A DNA stretch of 64,000 nucleotides. Source: Prunus persica (taxonomy: Eukaryota; Streptophyta; Magnoliopsida; Rosales; Rosaceae). Shown here one piece after another: positions 26,649-38,466 of the stretch. The notes under the pieces are model-generated. The model was not told the origin of the DNA. It saw only the letters and a program-made list of their open reading frames with translations, and ran no database searches. The position numbers and the translations under genes are program-made. Location: the NCBI RefSeq assembly GCF_000346465.2, contig NC_034009.1, positions 26,663,643-26,727,642 of the forward strand. Reading direction: 5' to 3'. Within the stretch, counting starts at the first letter, position 1. Each line of letters opens with the position of its first letter.

Positions 26649-26656
26649 TTAGAAAC

Positions 26657-27209
26657 CACCTCTCATATTGTTCTGATGAAAAAGAAATCTGATATTTTTC
26701 ATTCAACCACAAAAATAAAAGAAACCTATGAATTTTGATATCACTGTGCAGCTTTGATAATGACAAAAAAAAAAAGATTAAAAAAAAGAGGTTTTTTAAT
26801 TATTAAAAAACATGAAATTTTGATAATGAAATTTGTTTTACTTTTATTAATTATTAAAACATGAAAATTTTTTGTTGGCATTCTAGTTTATTAATTAAAC
26901 ACACTATTTATTTATGTTATCTCAAAATTGTACTACCACACAAATTTCAATATTTCTATTTTCTAAAACTGTTTTATAATTAAACTACTAGACATATTCT
27001 CAAATGTTTTAAATGCAAATTTGTTTTCAAATTTTTATTTTCTGAAACGTTACTAGACGGTCCTTAGTTTTGACTTTGGTTGTCCAGAGAGGAGAGACAC
27101 CTGAACTCCTCAAAATCAAATCATTCCTAATTTGCTTGATATCCACGCTGGCCCTGAGAATATAAGAACGAAGGGCCAATCTGTGAGAGGAGGCCCAAAC
27201 AATATCCAT
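26657..27209. other. AT-rich spacer and upstream region of the synthetase gene
   Basis: No gene visible. Contains the presumptive promoter of the threonyl-tRNA synthetase gene, but no convincing TATA element. Confidence 0.4.
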
Positions 27210-30200
27210 ATGCAATTGAGTTCTAAAACCTGGACAGCTGCTTTCTCATTTCTTCTCCGCCGTAACCGCTACAGCAGCTCTTCTTCTTCACTCTCAGCTC
27301 CTCTTCTTCTTCGTCCTATTCCTTCTCTTCTTCTGCATAGAAGCAACCACGCCATGGTGCCCCACCCTAAAGATGACGCTTATCTCGCCACCGTAATTCC
27401 GAAGCGCATTAAGCTCTTCGAGGCCATCCAGGCCCAACAGCGCGCTCACCTCCAGTCCCTCCCCTCCGATCCCATCAAGTAAGCCCTAAACCCTGACTCA
27501 AAGTCTCTGTCTTTCTCTTTGTTTCTGTTTTTTGCGCAAGTATATGTATATATGTCTTGCATTTTTATTCATTTTTGGTTTTTTTTTTTTCAGGATAACA
27601 TTGCCGGGCGGGCAGGAGAAGGAAGGAAAGAGGTGGATAACTTCGCCGTTTGACATTGCTAGGGAGATTTCGAAGAGTTTGGCTTCAAATGCTTTGATTT
27701 CTGAGGTCAATGGGGTTTTGTGGGACATGAACAGGCCTTTGGAGGGCGATTGTACGCTTAAGATCTTCAAATTTGAAGACGAAGTAGGACGTGATACTTT
27801 CTGGCATTCTAGTGCTCACATTCTCGGACAGGTACAGAGAGTTATTCAAATTGTGGTTTAGTGGATGATATTGGAGATTGACAATGTTTTTGAATTTTGA
27901 TTACGGTGCAGGCTCTTGAGGTTGAGTATGGATGCAAGCTCTGCATCGGTCCGTGCACTACTAGGGGAGAGGTTCGATTTATCTATATTTATCGTTGGCT
28001 ATATTAACATGCTCGTTTACCTTGAGTTTTTGAGTAATTTGACTAGTTTATTATCATTATGTCTTTTCGTTTAATTGTACTACACTACAGCTCTTGCTTC
28101 ATTGTTTGTTATTATATCATTTTTGTTCAATTGGTTTTCTTTCTGGATTATGCTAATTCTGTTTCTTCTAAGACTGTAAATTTGTGGATGAAAAGTAATC
28201 GAGTCTTGGAGATTATTGCTTTCTGTTACTGTTCTTTGTTAGTTTTTCTAGTACCCACATTTCAGTAAAAGTTCTTCTTTTTCGATTTTAGTATGCAATG
28301 CACCTTTCATGTTTCTGTACGTTTTTTTTCTCTTTGGTTGACCAATATGTTGGGTGGAATTCTATGTGCTTATGTGGTTGTTTTCATGTGTAATTTTATT
28401 ACTTGGATATTGCAATCTTGTGATCTTAGTCTTGGTGATTCATTTGTATAGATTTCATTCCATGCTATCAGTTTCTGGATTACTCATTTGGTGGGTCCCT
28501 TATGAAATTCAACAACAGGGTTTCTATTATGATGCATTTTATGGTGATTTGGGCTTGAATGATGAACATTTCAAGGAAATTGTATCAGCGGCAGAGAAGG
28601 GCGTTAAGGTATTGTATTTTCTCTTTGTAGAAAAGTTAATTTATATTTCTTGTAGGGAGGAATTTCTTGCTCATTGACTGACTGTAAATTGATAAGGTGT
28701 TTCAACATTTTTCTCTTTCCTGTTGAGATTCCTTGACTGATTGCAGATTCATAAGATGTTTCAATATATTGCTCTTTCTTGTTGTAGTTCCTTGACTGGT
28801 TGTATCTTTATCCCCAGGACAAACAGCCTTTTGAGCGTATTGAAGTATCAAGGGAACAGGCACTTGAGATTTTTTCTGATAATCAATTCAAGGTAAGTGA
28901 AGCTGCTGATTTTGTGTCTTACAGATAAATATGATTGTTATCTACTTTTCTTATATGCCTTCCATACTCAAAATCAATTTCAGATATGTTTTTGTTTTCA
29001 CCAACTGTAATCAGGTTGAAATCATCAATGATCTTCCGGCAGACAAAACAATCACTGTGTATAGATGTGGCCCATTGGTTGACTTGTGTCGTGGGCCCCA
29101 TATACCAAATACATCCTTTGTCAAAGCCTTTGCATGTTTGAAGGTACGTGTTTGCACGAAATTTTAGTGATGCAGGTTGTATTTGCATCTTGTTTGCATG
29201 TGTTGTGTTGCGTGTATATTTAACCTATGAATATGTAATTTCAGGCGTCTTCAGCGTACTGGAGGGGAAATAAAGATCGTGAAAGTTTACAGAGAGTTTA
29301 TGGAATATCATATCCGGATAAGAAAAGTTTGCAGGTGTGATATTTTATTTTGACCTTTTATATGGTTTTGGTTTTTCTTATCTGCTTTCTTACCTGTATC
29401 AGCCGCTTCGGTTAAATTTCTGTCTTGTTAAAATTGGAAGTTCCTTGTATGCATAGTTGCACGAGTTCCTCAAATTGTATACAGAAAAAGAAGTATGGAT
29501 AATTAATCTCAATCCTAACTCAGAATCTAATTTCAGTATAGGATTGGATACAGCTTAGAGAATGCAGTTCAATGAAAGGAAAAAGGTTTTAGATGTGTGA
29601 AGGCAAAAGGATGTCGCCTTCTAGTTAACCAAACATCCCTGCATAGTAGTATCTGAAATATTTTGTTGCTATCTTTTAAACTTGAGTCTGGTGGCTCTAG
29701 TCCCTCATATGGAAATTCAATTAACAAAGTCAAAATAGGTGGCAGGTTTGATGATATTTATTGAAATTGAGAAGTTGTTAGGTTGTGAATTGTGATATGT
29801 TTTTTTTTGATACAAGCGATATTCTACTTTAATCTAATCTAACCTACGGGGAGGGGGATTCGAACTTGGGTGCAGAGTGGGGAGCACATCCGCTCTAGCC
29901 AACTTGACTAAGCCCATGGTTGAGGTTGTGAGTGGTGATTGAAAAGGAGTGAAAGCTGCTGGACATTGGTCTTGAATTATTTCATTTTCTTACCAACATC
30001 TACTTTTCTGCAGCTATATATCCAGAGGCTTGAAGAAGCAAAAAAATATGACCATAGACTGTTGGGTACAAAGCAGGAGCTCTTTTTCTGTCACCCACTT
30101 AGGTATGTTTTGAGCTAATATTTCTTCATTGTATAAGTGATCAAGATTCCCCATGATTTTCATTTGAATATCTCTTCTTGTCAAGTTCAGCCCAGGAAGT

Positions 30201-33200
30201 TGGTTCTTCCTCCCTAATGGTGCTCGTATATATAAGAAACTAATGGCATTTATACAAAATCAATACATAGAAAGAGGCTATCACGAGGTTGGCAGTTAAT
30301 CTTCAGTTTTTCTATCATCCTATTAATCTTAAATCATTTGCACCTAAATTACTTTTCCTTGGTAGGTTATATCACCAAACGTGTACAATATGCAACTTTG
30401 GGAAACATCTGGTCATGCCACAAATTACAAAGAAAATATGTTTGTTTTCGAGGTGAGTTTTGACATTATGCCGTTGTGATTATTTATATTGAAACACCTT
30501 TATGCTTAAACTTAAAAAGTAAATGAACTGTCAAAGCCAAATTAATAGCAGAAATAAAAATAAGATCAATACACAGATTTGAAAATGTACATTTTATTTA
30601 TTTATTATTTGTATTTTTCTGTGTATGGATGGATACCAAATATTGGCTACATACATATTAATCTCTTAATAGGTAATCTGGTGCCACCAAAACTTGTCAG
30701 ATTATTTTCTTGGGAACTTTGTATAGCTGGTCATGAAGGGGTCTCTTGCTTGGCTAATAAACAATATAGAAATAATAGTACGGAACTCAATGTAGATGAT
30801 TGAGATTTTCATTGAGTAGTTATTCATGTAAATGAACGTGACTATCTTTAACCATGAGACTACTACAGGGTTGTTCAACAAGACGATGCTTAACTTACTG
30901 GCTATTGCATTTTTGCCCTGCAGATTGAGAAACAGGAATTTGGTTTAAAGCCAATGAATTGCCCCGGGCATTGTTTAATGTTTCAACATAGGGTTCGTTC
31001 TTATAGAGGTATGTTTTTTAATAAAAATTTCTTGACCTTTTTTCACTTGAATTGCTTAATAGGAAATTCACTGTATAAAGTGGTATTAACACACTTTCCT
31101 TGGCCTGACATTTTTGCACTGTACTGTCTAACACTTTCGGACCAATACTTTGTCTGACATATTATTTATTTTATTCTAAGCACTTGTGTTTACTTTGTCT
31201 GAACTTCTTTCATTTGTGTTTTTTCTTTCGAATCTTGATCACAAAGAACTTCCACTTAGACTGGCTGATTTTGGTGTTTTGCATCGGAATGAGGCCAGTG
31301 GTGCACTGACTGGATTAACACGTGTACGGAGATTCCAGCAGGTATACTTTCAATGCCTTTATTTTAGCTTAAACCTAGCTGTTAATTTTCTGACAAGTTT
31401 TCGTCCAAACTATGCTACAGGATGATGCTCATATCTTTTGCAGGGAGTCCCAAGTGAGTTGAACTTAATTAAATTGCAGATATTTTTGTTTTTGTTTTTT
31501 CTTGGCTTTGTTTTGTTTGTAAGACATATAGTGCTTCTCTGTCAGGTAAAAGATGAAGTCAAGGGTGTCTTAGAATTCATCCAGTATACCTATGATATAT
31601 TTGGCTTCACTTTTGATCTGAAGTTATCAACAGTAAGCTTCTTGATCCTTATGCTTAAAGCATGAACCTTTTGACTTCGTTGCCTAAGGATGTGGAATTC
31701 AAATTTGATGTGTTGTACAACATTTGTACTGGTGTTTGTGTTGTAGAGGCCGGAAAAATACCTTGGAGACGTGGCAACATGGGAGAAAGCTGAGGCTGCT
31801 CTGACAGAAGCACTAAATGAATCCGGCAAGCCCTGGCAGGTACAACATTTTTACCTTATGCTTAGCTCAGTCCAAACTAGGTTCAAAACTTGATGAAGCT
31901 TAGTAGCCCTGTTTTTAAAATGGTTTAGCTTATTGACCTGAATGGATAGTATTGGACCTGCTAGCCATTTTCTACACCACTCATTTCACCATGGACATAA
32001 ACTAGAATGGGAAATTTTTGTGATTGGTGGATTCTTGTTGTGGTCCATTATCTGTTATGTGTTTTCTTAAGCAGCACTTTAGGTGCCCCTGACTTTCTTG
32101 TTTGTGTCTGGATACTTACTCTGTTAGTTGTCTATACAGTTAAATGAAGGGGATGGTGCATTTTATGGACCAAAGATAGATATCAGTGTATCTGATGCAT
32201 TGAACAGAAAATTTCAGTGTGCAACATTACAGGTATCTGATGATCACTTTGTTTCAGTTGCACCTCTTGCTATTTTGTTGTGTTTTGTTTCCGTTTAACA
32301 CGATCATTTGAAAAATACTGTGTTTGCAGCTTGATTTTCAGCTCCCTACTCGCTTTGAGCTGTATTACTCAGCAGAGGGTGAAGAAGGAAAGAGGGAGAC
32401 ACCGGTTATGATACACAGAGCTATTTTAGGTTCTGTTGAGCGTATGTTTGCTATACTGTTGGAGCACTACAAAGGAAAATGGCCCTTCTGGCTTAGTCCA
32501 CGTCAGGCAATTGTTTGCCCTGTTTCAGACAAATCCCAACCTTATGCTCTGGAGGTAGGTTGATATTTCCTTGTTTTTATTGGCTGCTCAGTTTAAGGTT
32601 CTAGGAACATTTTGTTGTTCCCCTTCAGGAAGTTTGCACTGGATCAATATAAATGCATTAATTATGTACATACAACACTCGCTGGTTTGATGTTTAACGG
32701 AACTGAACTATATTGCCTAACTTTTAAATTCTTCATGTTATGAGTTGTACAAAGTGCTTGAGTGAGATGTACTAAGGGTACAGTATTATTTAATCTTAAG
32801 TCATGGATAAAGCCATTGTTGCAATTTTGTAGGTTCGGAATCGGATCCATCAGGCTGGTTATTATGTTGATGTTGACACAAGTGATAGAACCATTCAGAA
32901 AAAGGTAAGAGTTCATAAATTTGTCCTTTGTTGATACTTTGAATTTTTAAGGTTTCATTTTATTTTATTTTCTGGTTTATTGGAGGTCCATTGAGCTTAT
33001 GGGTTTCATAACGGGAGCTGGCCTCTCTCTCATTATTGGGTTCTCGGCCTTTTTTTTTTTTGGGGGTCAATGGCAATAAAATTTACTGTTTGATACACTT
33101 CATGAATTTTGTTTTCCAGTGACAAAGTCACAATTGTTTTCTTTAAGAATCTAGCACTGCTAGTGTCAATTTCTTTGACATGAACTGAAGTCTTTAATTG

Positions 33201-33764
33201 TTCAACCGAGGCTTGTGTCCCAAAGGTTGGTTTCTGTATACTTAATTGTTTTGTACCTGCAGGTACGAGAAGCCCAGATGGCACAGTACAACTACATTTT
33301 AGTTGTTGGTGAAGAGGAAGTCAAAACTGGACAGGTTCGATTCAATTCTAATTCTCTTATTTATTTATGTTGTATTTCCCCCTAGTTGCAGTTGTCCAGC
33401 CACAGAAATTATGTGATGCCGTTCAACTTTCTTATATAATTTATGCATCAAGTGGTCTGCTTTGGTTTATTGCGAAATAGCCTTTTACATGGCACCATGA
33501 CAACAAGAATTGTGATAATTTAACATAAAAGAAGAAGAAAGGACTACTTTGAAACCATCCATCAAACAACAAGAGTCACCGCGCTGTCTAAGAGCGATCC
33601 TCTCGTGTTAGTTATGATGAATTATGCTTTTCCACTGAGTAGTTAATCTTTGATCCGTATTGTTCCAGGTGAGCTTACGGGTTAGAGACAAGGGAGATGT
33701 TACGGTAATGAGCATGGAAAATCTACTTCAACATTTCAAGGCCGAAGTTGAAGCTTTCCATTAG
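27210..33764 (+). CDS. THRRS: Threonine--tRNA ligase, 20 exons, probably dual-targeted
   Basis: Class II synthetase that charges tRNA-Thr. Exons: 27210-27478, 27594-27831, 27912-27971, 28519-28608, 28818-28892, 29015-29143, 29245-29334, 30014-30102, 30191-30287, 30366-30452, 30924-31008, 31247-31341, 31421-31453, 31546-31632, 31747-31839, 32140-32232, 32330-32554, 32833-32904, 33263-33334, 33669-33764; 2175 nt, 724 aa. A Ser/Arg/Leu-rich presequence precedes an internal Met (27354, MVPHPKDD), so two starts may give organellar and cytosolic forms. Order: TGS domain; editing domain with HSSAH and CRGPH; catalytic core with [23 protein letters not shown] (motif 2) and [11 protein letters not shown] (motif 3); C-terminal anticodon-binding domain. 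The zinc ligands Cys, His, His are present. Most similar in type to Arabidopsis At5g26830 as I recall it. Intact. Confidence 0.96.
28674..28806. repeat. 59-bp tandem repeat in synthetase intron 4
   Basis: Two full units (28674-28732 and 28733-28791) and the start of a third, each opening TTGACTG[A/G]. They are imperfect, and the last unit lies just before exon 5. Confidence 0.8.
29797..29922 (-). mobile_element. tRNA-derived SINE in synthetase intron 7
   Basis: Read on the minus strand the element has an A-box-like start (GGGCTTAGTCAAGTTGGC), a B-box AAGTTCGAATCCC, a body GGTTAGATTAGATTAAAGTA and an A-rich 3' end. It is flanked by 17-bp direct repeats AGGTTGTGA[A/G]T[T/G]GTGAT at 29780-29796 and 29923-29939 (15 of 17 identical), the expected target-site duplication. 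About 126 bp long, opposite in orientation to the host gene. Confidence 0.82.
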
Positions 33765-34850
33765 GATTTTGCTCTTCGAAGAATGCTCAAAGCAATCTTA
33801 GACTTCTACCCAGATGGACAAAACATATTTGTGATCCCAACTGGAAATTACCTGTTAATTCCTGCCACCAGGCTTTGTACTTTGGTTTACTGTTTTTTTG
33901 TTTGTTTTGTTTTGGTATTCAATGTATGAAGTATAGGTTAAGAACTCTGTTGTTAAATCATCAAGATATAAGGATTTTTTCAGATTGACAAAAAATTGGC
34001 GTGTCTCTAGTGTTGTTTGCTTTAGCTTTTGTACGATGCACCGAACCTTGACCTGGAAAGCTTCTGACTGTCGTACTTGAATTAGGCGCTAAGCTTTTCT
34101 GCAATTGACATGCATTTCATTTCATTTGAAAGAAAGAAAAGCTGTGTACGTGTACGGTACTGATTTCAATTTCAATTTATGGAATGAGATTGAATTGGTG
34201 CTTTCCAGGCACTTGCTGTCTGCACCGCACGTGTTCCTACACCACGCTTCTACACAAGTGACAAACGCACTAACTAAGCTCTTTCTAGTGCTTTTTTTTT
34301 TTCTGACCCCAAAAAAAAGGCTCTAATTTAAAATTTTATTTTTACCATTAAGGGTCGCATTATACACATAACTCAATTATTATTTCTATGATGAAATGGT
34401 TGAAGTGTAGGGCCAGGCCTTTGATTTACTTTCAAGTGGCAATGGATTCAAGTTCTCATGGTATTCGTGTGTGTCGAGTTTCCTCTTCTTAACCCACAAA
34501 ATAATAATAGGGTTCCTTACATGTTTTAGTACCTCTCCTCAACATAACAGGGTTCGGTTAGCTTATTTTACAACCCAAATAATTTCCAAGAAACCATGGC
34601 CTCTAGATTCTATATATCATCTCCTCAGGCTCTCTTTAGAAGATTACAATATGGAGTGTGACTTCAGGGATTTAATACTAATGAATGCATTTGTTGTTTT
34701 ACCATTATTTACTCAAATTATATCAGTTATATTGTCCAAAATAATTTTTTAGTTACTTTTTTCCCACAATTATCTATCTATCATAAATATACTTCCTCTT
34801 GCAGTTATCCTATTTTCAGCAAGCCTTTGACTCGTCATTTCAAACGAAGA
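33765..34850. other. 3' UTR of the synthetase and spacer
   Basis: Probable 3' UTR for the first few hundred bases, then AT-rich spacer. No gene signal. Confidence 0.45.
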
Positions 34851-34954
34851 AAACATGTGCATTCATAAAAGCAACAAGATTCTTCACATTACAGTGTAAT
34901 ACGAGAGAAAGAGGGAGAGAGGTTGCTAGCAATGTTAGAAACCAATCCTTGATC
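34851..34954. repeat. Perfect 104-bp direct repeat, outer copy
   Basis: Identical by eye, base for base, to 35070-35173. The sequence contains, on the minus strand, the last codons and stop of the neighbouring MYC_N gene plus its 3' flank. This outer copy is a detached 3'-end fragment, 115 bp from the resident copy. Confidence 0.92.
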
Positions 34955-35069
34955 CTTCTACAATATATAATTAAGCTAATGACAAAATAAATAACACTAT
35001 TAATTAATTGCTTAATCAATTATTAGTAATATTAGTTCTGATCTTAGCTAGTGGTGATGGAAATGGTGT

Positions 35070-35173
35070 AAACATGTGCATTCATAAAAGCAACAAGATT
35101 CTTCACATTACAGTGTAATACGAGAGAAAGAGGGAGAGAGGTTGCTAGCAATGTTAGAAACCAATCCTTGATC
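35070..35173. repeat. Perfect 104-bp direct repeat, resident copy
   Basis: Overlaps the stop codon and last 22 sense codons of the MYC_N-domain gene (stop at 35108). Matches 34851-34954 over its full length. Confidence 0.92.
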
Positions 35174-37009
35174 ATCAGTCTCCCCCTTGGCCACCAACTT
35201 CTGCTCCGTGATCGCCATGAAATCGAGCGGTCCATGGGATAACATAAACTGGGACCCTTGAAGATCATGTTCTTGCGGCTGCTGCAGCTGATCATGATTT
35301 GCAGGTGCAGAGGGCACCACTGAAGGAAGCTTTGAGAGGAGGGCTTCAAGGCTGCTCATGGAGGGTGTTATGTTTTTCAATGGAACTGCTTGGTTGTTGA
35401 GATATTGGTGGTGGTGATCATACATGAATTCATGAGTTGGAGTGCCCGCTTGGAAATGCCATGCATGATGATGATCTGGGGTGGGACCATATGCATAGCC
35501 ATGATGATGATGATGATCAACCTTGTAGGGGAAGGGTGGAGATGATGGGTGTGGCAGAAGCACCCCTGGGATGCTTTCAATGTAGCTGAACTTCTTTCTT
35601 AGCAGAACTACATAGCTCAAATCTTCAACCACCTGCGGGATTTATAAACATTATTGATCAATGGCATACATATATGTTGAACTAGTTTCTAGAGAGAGAG
35701 AGAGAGAGAGAGAGTATCTCTCACCTTGTGAGTAGCTCCTAACTGAACAACACCTTCTCTAACTGCTATAAGGGCTATGGTCTGCAACATATTTGAATGA
35801 AATTAATAAATAAATAAAAACAAATCTATGTGAAATTTTGGACTTTTTGAGGTGGATTTTGATGCTATATACCTTTATGCCAGACTGGAACTGGGCTTCC
35901 CATGTCCTAGGGTGCTGAAGCAAAGGAAAAAAGAAGAAGAAACAACCTAAGAAAACAGACAGATCGATGTTTTGCAAAGAAAAACTAGGGTATAAATATA
36001 AAGTCGTGCCTGCAATTAGTATATGTAGCATGAAATCACAAAGTTAATTATATATATAAAAGCATTGATCAGGAGCAATCATACCGAGTCAGCTGAGTTG
36101 TGCCAGGCTGATAAGAAGTTGATTTCTTGATCATTTGGTTCTTTGTGTATCCACTTATGACTATGATCTGCAGCCACTTTCCCTATCAACCTGCCCAACC
36201 CCCAACACAGCATTAATATATAAATATTTCTCAACTAATTGCTTTGCTTCCTGTGTGTTCTTTCTTAGAGCTCAGTGAGTACTATATCCACACACACACA
36301 CAAACAAAAAATCAAAGTCAGCAATTTGGTAATTAATTTCTTGATATCGTCGTCATTGCTATATAGCTTTTACCCTTCTCCGTAGTTGTAGATTTCATGG
36401 GACATCTTGAAGAAAAGCTCTGGTTGCAGGCCATTGTATTGTTGAAATTCACAGTTGCCATACATTGATGATGAAGGGCCTGCAGGACAATCAGAACTGG
36501 AGTTGATCTCATGAGCTGTTGAGGAGGCACCAAAGTTGCAGAAACCATCTTCCCAAACCAATATCCTGCCAAGTGCATATATACATACATATATATAATA
36601 AGCCAGAACATCAGTTGCAGAAATCCATTTTACTATGAAACTAGAACATCATTATATACCAGTTCCTTCTGTTCCCTCTTGACCTGTCATAAGCTCCATG
36701 ACCTTCCCATCTGTTACAAGACCAAAATTGTTAATGAAAATTATAATATACACTAAGCTTTTTGTGAACCTGTACTTTATACTTTGAAGAAAAACAAGTA
36801 AAGAATCTTTTTTTTTTTTTTTTTTAATTTTTAAAATTTGGCAAAGTTGTTGTTTTCTTTTTATTTCCTTACTTGGGTGGTGGGTAGTTTCTAGGCAGGA
36901 TCCTCCAGAAGACGGCATAAATCCACTGAGAGTTTTCATGAATGCACAAGCTTCTCAGGGTGTGTTGAAGCAGATGAGTCACAGCTAAGGGGTTCAGATG
37001 TTCTTCCAT
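35108..37009 (-). CDS. bHLH-MYC/R2R3-MYB N-terminal domain protein without a bHLH (seven exons)
   Basis: Exons (minus): 37009-36873, 36710-36660, 36565-36374, 36190-36085, 35914-35873, 35781-35725, 35632-35108; 1110 nt, 369 aa, all phases consistent. The first 215 residues form a MYC_N domain: LLQHTLRSLCIHENSQWIYA, ILVWEDGFCNFG, MSHEIYNYGEGLIGKVAADH, SAWHNSADS, WEAQFQSGIKTIALIAVREG. There is no basic helix-loop-helix. The C-terminal part is His-rich (VDHHHHHGYAY, PDHHHAWHF, DHHHQYL) and Gln/Pro-rich. Plant relatives are often misnamed WNK kinase-related (for example At1g60060, from memory), yet no kinase motif is present. In other proteins this domain binds MYB or JAZ partners. Intact. The 3' end is partly duplicated downstream. 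Confidence 0.9.
35691..35714. repeat. (GA)n microsatellite in last intron of the MYC_N gene
   Basis: 24 bp of pure AG repeat. Confidence 0.85.
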
Positions 37010-37086
37010 CTCTTGGGCGTATCTCTCAATGTTTTCTCTACCTTTTTTTTTTCTATTTCTCCTCTTCCAATCTTCACCTATCCTCC

Positions 37087-37095
37087 TTTATATAA
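37087..37095 (-). promoter_or_regulatory. Candidate TATA box of the MYC_N gene
   Basis: On the minus strand the sequence reads TTATATAAAGG, about 80 bp before the start codon. Confidence 0.4.
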
Positions 37096-37126
37096 TAAGC
37101 CTACCAACATGTTCATCTCTCATTTA

Positions 37127-37133
<7 letters not shown>

Positions 37134-37158
<25 letters not shown>

Positions 37159-37160
37159 AG
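37134..37160. repeat. (TC)n microsatellite
   Basis: Pure TC repeat of about 27 bp upstream of the MYC_N gene. Confidence 0.85.
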
Positions 37161-38061
37161 TGTGGAAGACTACTGGAAGTAAAATAAAATTTTCTTCAAC
37201 CTTTTTTTTTACCGAAGTGTTTCCTGAGGCCCCACCTTGTCTTTCTTGCAATCCTTCATTCAAAACTACTACTAAAATTTTATTTTATTTTCTTGGTTAA
37301 GTCCTACCTCATGATCCCAATTATGTTATTATATCAGCGAAACGACCAAACCTTAGTTTTCACAGACTAAATGATGGCAAGTATTGACTAGCTAGCGCCC
37401 TTTCTTTCTCTCCAACCCCCAATGGTATTATTATCATTCTGACTTTCTGACGCACTTACCATTTGGTGTTCCCACTCAAATTTCAGTTCCATGAAAAACT
37501 TTCTTACCCTCGACCTTCAACACTGCACCGCCATCAAGCTTAGTTATTGAAGCATGTTATAAAATTAACCAAAGATTATTTGATGACCAACGAAATATCA
37601 TAAACAAATATAGGGTTCTGCCAATTTCTGATTTTCCTGTGGTGTTGAGGAAGGCACGGTATTTGTGTACGTATTTTTCTGCTGGTGTACGATAGATAGA
37701 TATCTTGTTCAGTCAAAAACAATGGGTGCTAGCTATCATTTAGGTTCGAGAAACCTTAGCCCACAATACGTACAGAGTTGCAGTTCGTATAGTAGTACTT
37801 GATATTGATGCCCTACTCTTGCCACTTCATAATAATGGCACTTTCCCAATTACAAAGAGGGCCAGCCAGCCATTATTAAGCATTTGCAGATAATAAGGTG
37901 GAAAAAAGCTGCTTTCTTGCTGGTTGCTGCCATAGAGTTTAAAGAGTGCTTCTCTTAGTCTTTTAGCCCTCACTGAGACAAAGCCATGTTACATATATAA
38001 AATGCTGATCGACTATATATTGCATTCATTAATTATAAGTTATAACCATGCATCGATTTCA

Positions 38062-38064
38062 ATC

Positions 38065-38101
<37 letters not shown>
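38062..38101. repeat. (TC)n microsatellite
   Basis: About 40 bp of TC repeat with one CG interruption. Confidence 0.9.
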
Positions 38102-38414
38102 TCTGTGAACAACATGATGACCAAGAGGAGCTATCAGTGATTTCATTTCCTCACCCTCTCTCCCTGACACCAAGGAAAATATTGACAGAACATTATACTG
38201 TCCCTTTGACCGTCCTTTTCTTTTTTACAAGAAAGAAACCGTCGTCTCATTATAACACCGTGTAATAAATGTATGCATCAGTGTAATTTACAGGATATAT
38301 AGCCAAACATTTGTCACCTTCATTGCTAGCCTTGATAGTGACACACATTGCTATCTCCATAATTTTCCCTTTGGATTCTTGTTACCAAGGCCAACCCCAT
38401 CCATGTCTCTACTC

Positions 38415-38417
<3 letters not shown>

Positions 38418-38462
<45 letters not shown>
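38418..38462. repeat. (GA)n microsatellite
   Basis: About 45 bp of pure AG repeat. Confidence 0.95.

Positions 38463-38466
<4 letters not shown>

Noticed and set aside
29850..29920. tRNA-like B-box (GTTCGAATCCC, minus strand)
   Set aside because: No cloverleaf can be drawn. The element has an A-rich tail and target duplications, so it is a SINE and not a tRNA gene.
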